Positions 11,501-23,500 of a stretch of 29,927 nt of DNA are shown one piece after another. The notes under the pieces were generated by a model, which was not told the origin of the DNA, searched no databases, and saw only the letters and a program-made list of their open reading frames with translations. Source of the stretch: Reticulitermes lucifugus (lineage: Eukaryota > Arthropoda > Insecta > Blattodea > Rhinotermitidae); contig JAKCWW010004018.1 of NCBI GenBank assembly GCA_026260175.1, positions 13,969-43,895 of the forward strand, in the 5' to 3' direction. Position numbers and translations under genes: made by a program. How positions within the stretch are numbered: the stretch's first letter is position 1; each line of letters begins with the position of its first letter.

Positions 11501-14500
11501 CTGAGTCATTAAAAGCTATTAGTTAATTGTATGTTTGTAAAATTGCTAAAACTGATGAAGTTTTTGTCATAGAACACTGTCACCTATGGTTGCCCGTTCT
11601 CATAGTTTACTCATTGCCATGATTTTGCTGATGAAATTAAATATTCAGTTATTGTGAAAACAATATAAAACACATATAAACAGAATTTTAATGATTTAGT
11701 AGGCTGTACATATACAGTAGTTACCACTGGGTTCTCAAACATTAAATATCCAACATGAGGGGTTGAAGACCAGAGATTAGCAAAGAAACATATAAAAAGT
11801 GTGTATCTCAAATAATGCGCTAAATGTTGCCTGTTGTCAGGGCAGACTCGTCATTGGCTGATGATCCCAGTGATACACTGCCCATGGATTTTGTAGAACA
11901 TGGAGGACTATCTGGCTTTGGAAAGGTGTGTATTTGATAAGTCACCATACTCTCTGTGTGCTGCGCCTTTCAATTTTTAAACCAACAGAATGATTTTCTC
12001 AAAATTCGGTATGATAATTTTGCCATTGCAAGACACACCATGTCATACTTTTAAGATTACATCACCATGCTGTCTTTGCAGCGTTTGTCTCCCCATTTCA
12101 TCTTCTGCACCAGCTCACTCATTTTCACAACACTTGGCTGAATGGAGGCCATCCAAAATGCTGTATTTCTACTTTCATACAATCAGAAATAAGAACATGG
12201 CAGAGACACTGATATATGATGTGCAACAGCGACATTATTGCTTATATATGGTCCTGAAATAACACATGGTAGGTAATATATGTGAAAAAATATAAAGTAT
12301 TCATTAAGATAACATTTTTGTAGAATGCAAAATAACAAAATGGTGGCAGAGTGAATATTTTCCTTAGCTTTTGGTTTTATGGTCATAACTAATGAATTAC
12401 TGCAACCAGGCATGTGAAATAGGGTACAGTGATAAATTATACACAAGCTTAGATTAAGGACAGCGGCCATGGAGCATGCCCCAGGCCCCCAAAATCAAGG
12501 GGGCTTCAGCTCCCTTCAACAGACACTGAATACTCCTACCATCAATTTCTTTCACAGGGGTCACACTCATGATACCAGCATAATTGGGCGTATGTTTTGT
12601 CTAATAATATGTGCAGGCAAAATGTATTGATCTGTTGTGTGACAATTTTCATAGCCACCACTTGCATGGTAAACCTCTGCCCAGAAATTAACAACTGCCC
12701 CATTAAGCTGAATGCATTGCCATCATGAAAGGTTGCTCTTAGGTGACAGTTCCCACCAGAAGTTGTATTTAGGGTATCATTTCACAAACATTTCATGTTA
12801 ACTACACTTTTGTAAGTTTGATGATGGTGTTTTGTTCTGGACTGAAGGACTTGAGGTGTTTTTCAATGTTTCCATGAGTCTATACCAGGGGAGAGGTTGA
12901 CTGTGTGTATGTGTGTGTGTGTGTGTGATTGAGAGAGAGAGTCACTCCGTAATCACTTCTTGACTTTCTGTTCAGTTGGAACTGTAAGAGTGGACTATAG
13001 CACATCAGTTGTTTTGTATGTTATACTAACTGCATTTTTAGAACAGAGAAATTGTAGTTTCTCTGCATATTTTTAAATTGTGTTTGAAGCATGTCCTCTC
13101 ACTGGAAATATCCAGGTAGTGCCATGCAAAGAAAATGAAAAAATAAAAGTGTTAAAAAGGTCAGTAAGGTAGATAAACTTACTGCTGACTTTGGGCCATC
13201 AAGATCAAGTTCTTTTTAGAACAAATTCACAAGACTGTTTGAACAGAGACCATGAGGTTGAAAATGTGCACAAAATACAAAACAGAAAGAAGAACTTTTT
13301 ATAACTTACAACACCAGAAGAAAGCCTTGACCTTGGCCAAACAATAAAAACTTCTCACATTGCTGGACCAATGCCCTAGTTTTAAAAACAGAATTTACCA
13401 GTACTAAAGCTGAATTTTCCTTGTGTAAAGATGGTGATAAAAATTTCATGATAAGTTAAATTCATCTAAGAAAATACTGAAGAGGCAAAGAAGAATCTTT
13501 GTTGTCTGAAATTTTTTAAACTTATTATGTGACACTTAACTGGAACTGGATAAATGAATTTCAACCTATAGTGAGGTCTACAACAAATACGGATTCTCAC
13601 AAGAAGCAGAGATGCAACTGATGCTGATAACTACGACATTAGAAGAGAAGGAAATATACATGCTTGTTGAAGGATATCACATTTACATAAAACCATGAGT
13701 AAAATACAGATGATTTGAACTGACAAAGCCCATGGAAAACAAAACATCAGTGACTTAATTGTTTTACTGTCAGTGTACAGCTACTTGAAAATAAATTTTT
13801 AGTGGACATTTTCTGAAATGTTTACATTGCTCACAGATTACACCTTACCATTCCTCTGAGTAACTGTTCAGCAAAGTGGTCTTTTAATCTGAAGTTCATT
13901 AAAAATAGACTTCATTCTACATTAGATGAATGTAAACTGAACATGTTGATTGTTTTATCACCAGGGAGTGACTTAGAATGTGAGTAGTCTTTTGATGGAA
14001 ATGTTTCAGAATTTGCCAAATTAAAAGTGAGGGAAGTTACTTTGTGTTTTTAAATGATTAATTGATAAAGATCACCATCAAAAACAATACATATAGATGC
14101 ATTTGACAGTGGTCTTTGTTAATTTGGCAAGGGAAATTCCTTTGCACTTATAAAGTCTGTTCATGTTGCTCATGGCTATTCAGTTATTTTGTTTAGGCAG
14201 CATCGATGATGTCAACAAGTGTATGTCCTGTGTATGAATAAACTGATGACAGTGTGTTTTCATTACTGAATAATACCAATAAATAAAAATATGCATATGT
14301 ATACACTGACCTGGGTAAACAAAACAGCTCATATCTAGTAGTATGAAGATGGCTTTGACATCCTCTTGGCCCTGGGCCTTGAAAGATCGTAATCTGGACC
14401 TGATAATGACCGTACCTATGTTGTAAATATTACTTGTAAGCCCAGAATTACAAACTTGGCAACATGGAACTTTGATATCATATCTACCAAACTTAACATA

Positions 14501-17500
14501 CATGGAATCTGTACACGAGTAAGAATTTCTTCACAAAAGTAAATTAAGAGAACAATATTAATATTAATATGTATGAAGAACTAGAAAACTATGCAACAGA
14601 AAAGTTGGCCCAGAACTGCTTGTTTATTTTCCAGATTTATAAAATGGAATAGAACAAGCATAATACATATACTTCTGAAATAATGCACACTAAGGGATCT
14701 TCAAAATAAAAGCAACTTTTATTAAGGTAATATTCATGTGGAATGTAAATCAACAATATGGCACCTGTATAAAATTCACATTTAGCTCTTGGTCTGATAA
14801 AAATAATTAATGAAACACTCAAACTAGGCATGTTGCATTTGGTACAGAGATACAATGTAGGGTAGATCTCTCCATTAACAGGGTTTACTGTACATTCACA
14901 AACTAATCCTGTCGATTAAATACTCTTCATTTAAATACACAATTTTACGTCATTTACAGATTTTACTGCAATTTACATGAAGTCCCATGTAATCTAACAT
15001 TTTATAGTAACTCCTCTTCTAATATGAACTGTAAACATGTTTTGAAAGTATGTCACATTCATGTCTTCATGTTTCATTGTCTTAGAAATATTTATGGTCT
15101 TCCTCCCCTTTCTCTGTGACTTAAAACTAATCAATCTTATTTCATTGTTAAATTTTGTATATTGTCCAGTCAGATAATAGGTGTAGGAGTCCATCACACT
15201 GATGGACACATGATACAAGTCATTTACTAACATTCTAATATTACCTTCATTTAACAGTTCATATGGTGAGTGTATATGAAATTTCAGTTAGAAGGTTGAA
15301 TATTTAACCTGAGGTTAGATTAAATATGCAGTGCATCCACTGAGGAAGTTGACTGCAGCTGTCACTTCCTGTTTCCTGGTAGTGGTAACATGATCCCACA
15401 CCAGCGGCCAACAGCAAATGCCACTTACACTGTCCATACTGCAGTTGCTAGTACTGGTCATTATTAACTGTGGATATGGTTTTATATGTTGTTGAACTTC
15501 ATGCCTTTCTGTATGAACTGTAAGAAGAATGTGAACCCTAGACAGTGTTGGAGAAAAATTTGTTGTAAATTTCCTGGGTTACTTCTGGGCAAGAAACCAG
15601 CCACGAAAGTGCTGTGTGCTTACTGTAGAAAACGTGGATGAAAACAGAAACCAGAGTAGAGCCCACACCACAGCAGTAACTAAGATGAATTGCACAAGAC
15701 TGCAATTTTGAAATCATCCATCTCCAAAACAGTCAAGCTGCTTCAACTTTGGCCATGCAAAGTGACTGTATACTGTAGTTATGCTTTGCAATCACATGAC
15801 CCAGATGGCACAATTAGTTTCTATAACTGAGTTTGAAGTTAACCCACATATTCTTTATAAGGAAACATGGTTTCATTTGTACAGATATGTCCCCCCCCCC
15901 ACCAAATAATCAGCACTGCCGTGCTGTTAATTCAAAAGTTCATCTTCATGATGTGAAACTTGGCATGTGATGTGCACTGAATCCAAAAAATCTATTGGGT
16001 CCATACTCTATGAAGAAGCAATTCTGATAAATATGTGAGACTGATATTAGTATATTTCTTCATGCAGTTTGCAGATGAAGAATAATCAGGTGTGCTGTTT
16101 CAGCAGGATCTAGCAACTTCCCACACTGTTTCACGATACCCTGATAGCTTTAGAAGTGATGTTTGGTGACAGAACAAAAGGTTATGGTTTTTGTCTGGCA
16201 TGCTTGCCTGATTTTTCCATATATGACTCTGATTTATGTGGTCATGTGAAACACAAAGTATACAGAATGAATCCCCACATGCAGGAACAGTTAAGGAATA
16301 TATACAAACACAAATTTGGAATTTCCTCAGGATCTACTTCCTTGGGTAAATTCCACCATATTTATGAGATCTGTGCTCTTATGGGATATTACGTGGCATT
16401 GTAGTTCAACTTTACTGTTTCTGTGGTATAATAACTGACTCATATTGCGAAAATTTTTAAGTGCTTGGTGGTGAGTAGTACAGTTCCTGCTGGGAGCTTG
16501 TAAGTGACTGTTTAATCTGACATTATCAGTGGATGCACTATCAAATTGTAAGAGGGACATATAGATAGCACGGGGTTAAACTGCAAAATTAAATAAGTAT
16601 AATGATAAGTTAAAGAAGGAAAAACAAAGCAAGTTGGCTTAAATGGTAGCACTTCTGAATTGTATTTGGCACTGACTCTCCTGGCCACAGTCTTTTGAGG
16701 TTTTTATTAGACCCCCACGTTAATTCTGGTGTAGTACCTACAATCAGGGCACAACAGCTTCCTTCCCAATCCTTTCCAACTCACTATTCACAGGTGTTCT
16801 AACATTTGATGCTACATAATCTGAGTTACTGATGGTTTCATCAAATAAAGCACAAACAAATAAATAAAAAGAAACAACAGCATCTTACCCAGTATTTTGT
16901 CTTGTAATTGAGGTCATATGACAAAGTGTGAATGAAACTGGATAATTATAAGGATATGTGTAAAGTAATGTAAAATACTGTCAGTTAACACACTTCTATA
17001 ACTGTAAACTTACTTCATCTTACAGCTGGTGATACGAGAGATGAATCGTCTTGGTATGATGGTGGATCTGTCACATGTATCTGTTCAAACCATGGTGGAT
17101 GCATTAGATGTAACAAAAGCACCGGTTATATTCTCACATTCATCAGCACTGGCTTTGTGCAATTCATCACGTAATGTACCTGACCATATATTAAGGAAAT
17201 TGGTGAGTGAAGAATTTGCTGCTTCAAAAAATGAATTTGTTATTGTAAGGTAGATAAGAAAAAAATTCTTTATCAAATCTGTTGTATTCACTACAAAATA
17301 CTTACACAACAGGAGGCCTGTGGTCTTTTTAGGTGTATTTACAAAGTCGCGAAAAGTGATTGTTAGCTTCATCATGTCCATCTGTCCGTCTGTATCAGCT
17401 TAGGTCCCACTGGATAAATTTTTGTGAAATTTTATACTGGAGACTTTTACTGAAATCTGTCGAGAAAATCCAAGTTTGGTTCAAGTCAGACAAAAATATC

Positions 17501-20500
17501 AGACACTTTTCATGAAGACTTAAGTACATTTATATTGTTGATGGATATATAAAATCTTCACAAAGTCCCTGTTGCACAACAGTACAGAGAGGACTCATTG
17601 TTATGTTTCTGTGACAAAATTTATTGTTTATATTGTTGTAAGTGACATGTAACACAACAATACAAAGATAAGTTGTTACTCAACAACAGTAATAAAGACA
17701 ATGCTTTGTTGCATTCCCATGGGAACTCTTTTAATATTATACTGTTGACAGTGACATATGTAGCTCAACAATGTAAATACAAAACAGTGCCTCGTTTATG
17801 TGTCAACAGTTTGAATATTTATATTGTTGAAAACATACAGTATTAGGCTGTTAGGACAGCTGAGGAAGTATAAGCTCAACAATACACAGCATACATGACA
17901 CTTTGTAGCTCACCAACAGTACAGAGATAAACCAATGTTGCATTTCCATGGCAACATTTTCAGTATTTTTTATATTGTTGACAGTGGGTAGATCCGCAAA
18001 ACTACAGAGAATGCATTACTGTGTTTCCATGGCAACAAAGGTTACATGAACATGCCACAATGCCACATTACACATACATTGCCTACCTTTTCATATAATC
18101 ATTCTGATGTTTAGTTATGATAAAAGATTAAATGTCCAAAGCTCATCCAATCTGTGTCTATACAGGGACAGACAGAAGTGTTTGAGTTTCTTAAAATATC
18201 AAATTAAAAAAAAAACCTGAATCATATGTAGCATGCCCACCCTTCACTGTTACTGATCAGCAAAGTACATATGACTCATCAATAGCAAATACACAAAAAT
18301 GTGTAGGACATGAGAATGTATACACACAGGCACTGACGACCAAATGTGCATCTAAATTTAATTAAAACCCACAGGCCAAAAAACACTACAACAATTGATA
18401 AACAAAAATAAGCAGATCGATCAACCCATTAGTACTTTTACATACCTTTGACCATTCAAGTGTATAAAGAAAGTGTATGAAAAATGAAGGTGATTAGCTG
18501 TGTGGTACTGTTAGGTAGCACAAAAAAACAAAAGTATAAAATACAACCAGAATGTTTACATAGCAGTACCAAGCAGGTACAGGCACCAACCTTGTAGCCA
18601 CAGACAAAACATTTAGAAGTAAAGACTGAGACAGAATGTTGAACACTGGCAAGATGAGGACTGGTGAATGTCCAGAAAAACAAACAAAGGAATGCATCAG
18701 AGGTAAAAGTGTGTGGGGGGGGGAGGAGGTGGGAGTGTGAGGGAAGGAAACACAACTGTGCATCATTTTGCACTGTTTCAATATTAATAACATCCTCCTG
18801 CTACTGCTGGTACCTCCACCACTACCAGTCATTTACTTATCATTCTAGTAGAATGAAACACACAGGTACATACTTCATAACACTGTGCCTCAATTTCTCT
18901 CACAGACTTACCAGAATGGTGAAGTTGTAATCTTCTGTCTCTATTTGGAAAGCATCCATTTCGACCTTCAATGAGATTACTACGTAATGTTCAGATATTT
19001 TGTGTTATTCCTCAATCTCTCAAGCAAGTGCTAGGCTAGATTCTGTAAATAGTTCATGATCATTTCACCTAAAATCACCATTTGTGAAAGTGTCACTACA
19101 TAACATAACAAAAGTCAGATACTGGGATGGCCTCATTCCTTCATAATTCCTTATTGCTGGGCAGAATATATAAAGCATTAAGTAAATCATGAACCATAAG
19201 TAGCTCCTGGTTTAGATCTGTGAAGTTAGCTTATCTATTATACTCAGTATTAGAAATACTGCGACATTATATTCAACTAGTTCCTGTCTTTTGAGTTACG
19301 ATATGGTGTATACTGGTAGATGGGTACAGATGTTTAGACAAATATATTGAAGGTGAAGACAGTATGCTCTTCTGAAATGTTGGTGTTGACCTACCAGACT
19401 ACATAGCATCATAACACAGAAGACCAGAGTACGAATTTTCACTGCTGTTAAAATCTGAAATTTCATATAAGGCTCAAATTTCTACCAGTTTTATAATATT
19501 ATCATGGCTTATTTCATGGCATTGACAATAAATTTCCTTGGAAGGACTTTAAAATGCAATAAGAATTTTTACATACAGTATGCAGTTGTTCTCCTGAGAT
19601 TCAAATTGGGTAGACTCCAGTTACAAGTCTGATGAATTCCTGTGGACTAATTGTACCTACACTTGCAGGTAGTCATTGGCGGTATTGTTATGGTCTAATC
19701 CTTTATACTTCCAGGTAGTCAATGGTGGTATTTTTATCATCAGCTACTTTACACTTTCAGGCAGTTAATGGCGGCATTGTTATGCTCAGCTACTTTATAC
19801 TTACAGGTACTCAATGGTGGCATTGTTATGGCCAGCTGCTTTATACTTTCAGGCAGTCAATGGTGGTGTTGTTATGCTCAGCTGCTTTATACTTTCAGGC
19901 AGTCAATGGTGGAATTGTTATGGTCAGCTTCTTCAGCAACTTCCTGAGCTGCACAGATACTGCAACACTGCATGATGTTATTGGTACGTCAGTTTATTTA
20001 TTTAATTTTTTTTCCTCCAAAATCGTTTGCTTCAAATAGGGGAAATGCAGTATTTAGTTTATGATTTATTTAACAACACTGTCAGTAACTCAGGTTACAT
20101 GGAACATCAAATGACAGAAAGATCAGTGAATAAAGAATTGGAAAGCATGCAGAAGGAACACGTGATTGTCTAATTTGTGGTTTTATCTTATCATTTGCAT
20201 GGACTGGCTGAGAAAAATAATGAAAAATCATTCAGAACAGTCAATGCTCCAGCTGAGTTTTGAGCCCCTTATTTCAGCATAGAGGTTAGAAATATTACCA
20301 CTTGGGCCAACTCACTCGTTTTTTAATGTAAAAATTATTGGTACATAATGTGTGTGTGTGTATACAATGACTATGTCCAAAAAATATTCTTATAATGACG
20401 GTGTATTTTAATCGTGTTTGAAATATTCATGCCCAACGAGATTTCCTGCTTAAGGAGTTACTTTTTGTTAATTTGTGTCTAAATTATTTTGATGTGAATG

Positions 20501-23500
20501 TACTCGCAACAGTTGCTGAATGTTGACATTATGGAATGTCTTACAAAAAGTGAGCAGTTTTAAACTTTCTGAGAGAAGGCATGATCTTCCTTGTCTTGTA
20601 TTTGTTCACCAAAGATACTTGAAATATGGCATGGGGATCTGAGGTTTCCATAGCAGTTTTGTTGAGAGTTCAGGTCGTCTGGAATGTGATGTTTTGTCAA
20701 AAGCCTGGCGACGCAGTGTCACATCCCAGAAGACCTAAATCCCCTGAGGATGTTTTTCCAGTTCCTTTCAGTGTATGCCAAGCATTTATGAAGGAAACAA
20801 GCATTACTTTTGAAGTTACAGTTATTTGCAAAACACTGTGTTGATATTATAGTAATGCTGATTAGTGACACAGTTGTGCAACATGGCAAGATGACATAAT
20901 AAGTGCAGAGATGTGGGCTGATGGGATAGAAATTAGATAAAATTAACAAATATTCACAATAACAATTCAATGGTAAGTGTGCTTTACTTTATGAACTAGA
21001 ACAACATTGCTCACATATAGATGTAAATATGGTATGGAAATGAAAAATGATTAATTTATGAGAATTCTGAAACAGGATTTAGCTATCACAAAGCACAGTC
21101 CTGGCAGTAACTGAATTGTTATATAAGACATTAGTCCATGTTTACTGTGGTACGTATGCGTGGAGCTTGTCATTATTATATACATAACAAGAAATCTGCT
21201 TCAGTGCAGCATCCTGAATTCCATTCTCTTTCAACAAAAGATATCATCACCATTTTCTATCAAAATAAGCCCTGCCACATGCTACATTAACTAAAAATTA
21301 TTTCTGATTTTTGCAGGTGTAGTGATGAAGATCAAATAATTAATAAAACCAAAACCACATGAGTGTAAGCTTTCTTTGTTGTCATCAATGATTTCAAATT
21401 CCCAAAGCACGCACACTCTTATGCAATGGCACTGACATGTTTACATGTTGCAGCACACATTAACCATATTCGAGCTGTAGCTGGTGTTAACCATGTGGGA
21501 CTGGGAGCTGGATATGATGGCATAAACCTGTAAGTAGCTTCTCATGTTATATTTCTTTAGGTTGTGGATCTGTTTTTGTTTTGTTTTTTTTTGTTTCTGA
21601 CTTCAGCTGTCCAATGGAGGGACTGTGTTTGTATGGCTTTTTGATAAACCCCCCTCCATATTTATGGTACCTTATACAGGATGTTACAGTATTTAGAAAT
21701 CCCCAAGAACTGGGGTCTCTGTTGGCACATGGATCCTTATTCAATATACTTTGACTTCACCATATCTGGTGGGGCATTTGCCACCCTCTGTCATTTAGAA
21801 GCTCTCTACACCACATAACATTTCACAGTTTCCTGTATTTTTTAATTAGAATGTCTGACTTTCTGTCCTGCCATTTTACGAGGAACGATACAATAACCTC
21901 TGTAAAGATTAAATGTTTCTAATTAGAATTCAACCATACTCATAACAATGTAAATTGGATTAATACTGACAATGTATGATGAAGATATTCCTGTGCATGC
22001 CATGAAGGGATATGGGGGAGTGGAGATAGAGTCCCATCCATTCTTAGTCTTGGCAATAGATGGAGATGCGCGTTCAGGTTCACACCTCAACCGCTTTACC
22101 CCTGCAAAAGAGCTCACAGTACCCACTGGATAGTAGGCTGAGTAGGTAGTAGAGCCAGTCTGGCTGTTACAGAGAAAACAAAAATCTATTGTCCCTGCCA
22201 TGATTGAACCACAATTCCTTGGTCATCCATTCTGTAGCCTAGTCACTACACCAGCTGAGCTAGCCCAGCTCCTATGTACTACATGTGGAAATATATTTTT
22301 TACCTCCCTTATAAGGAAGCCAGTCAATCAAAGAAAACACTAAATTTTTTAGTGAAAAGTTACAGTGAAAAAGGATATCCTAAATGGTGTCAGCAGGAAC
22401 ATTATATTTGCAGTTTTGATGGTAAGGAAAATGAAGACTTACCGTGTAGTCAGGTAGAAGGTTACCAATGTTTCAGGAGAAGAAACTACCTCTATCTTCA
22501 GGTTGAAGACTGCAGTCTTTGTGGAACGATGTGTCAGTTCTTTTAAGAAAGATGGCCAGAGCATATCTGTAATGCTTCCAAAGGCAAGACCTTGGAGTGT
22601 GTGAAATATATCCACAGTACTGCAACTGGACAAAGACTACTAATATGAGGCTCTTAACTCTGTTCATGGCTGTCATTTTTCTACTGGACCTGGCATTTAA
22701 AAATATTACATATTTTACAAGAGAACAAAGTTTACAGGAAGAGTTGGTTCACAGGTTAATATACAACGTTACAGTGAGCTTTCCTTCCACCAGTACTATT
22801 CTAAAATATAACATGCAATCAATAATACAATAACAAAAATTATTTGCAGTTCAGAAAATTTATCAGCTGCTTTCTAAATTGATGCCTGTTTGTAGTTTTT
22901 TTTTGAATTGTGTATACTAGCACTGCTTGCCTTGTTCCTGCACATGATACTTCACAGAAAAATCTTCCAATGGCAATGGAATTCCCCATTTAAACTGCCC
23001 TGTGCCCTACAGATGATCCAGAACCATCTCCTATGAACACCTGCCTGTTCAGCTCCACCTAAGAAGAAAATTCCAATCACACCAGTATGAGTGTACTCCA
23101 TCAGCATGCCACAGTTCAATGCATTGGTATGTTAATATGCATCAGAAGCTACAAATTACACAAAACCACACTACAGTCGCAAGGAATTTAGTCTGTAGAA
23201 TTACTAATTTGAATATTCAAACATTTACGGAGTCTGCATAGAGTGCAATAGAGCACTTGAAGATGGCATGCTTCTGATTGCTTACTTGGCTGTCACAAGA
23301 TTAAACCCAAAAAAGTTGCCATTGTAACATTTTAAGATACTTTTCCATGTATTGTAGACACTCATACATGTTACATAAGATCTAAGTTATGACACTTCCC
23401 CCTCCCCCTTAATGTGGATAAATGTATAAAATTGATGAAAACATGAGGTCAGTGTCAGTTTATAGATGGGTGGCTGGTTATACAAAGTGGAGGTGGCCTC

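Noticed and set aside
14180..14503. 107-codon antisense open frame
   Set aside because: No recognisable domain; it lies in an intron next to a transposon relic and has no coding signature.
18456..18832. Two overlapping antisense open frames of 105 and 112 codons
   Set aside because: They overlap in different frames within an intron, are low in complexity and match nothing known to me.
19669..19898. Regularly spaced repeat resembling a CRISPR array
   Set aside because: The units are contiguous 46-bp tandem copies with no unique spacers, they match the start of a coding exon, and the DNA is eukaryotic.
19722..20039. Open frame of 105 codons read as a separate gene
   Set aside because: It is the in-frame read-through of the tandem acceptor units into exon 9; only its end matches the dipeptidase family.
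22199..22271. Functional tRNA gene on the minus strand
   Set aside because: A and B boxes are present but the acceptor and other stems do not pair as an intact tRNA, and the sequence continues into a SINE body.
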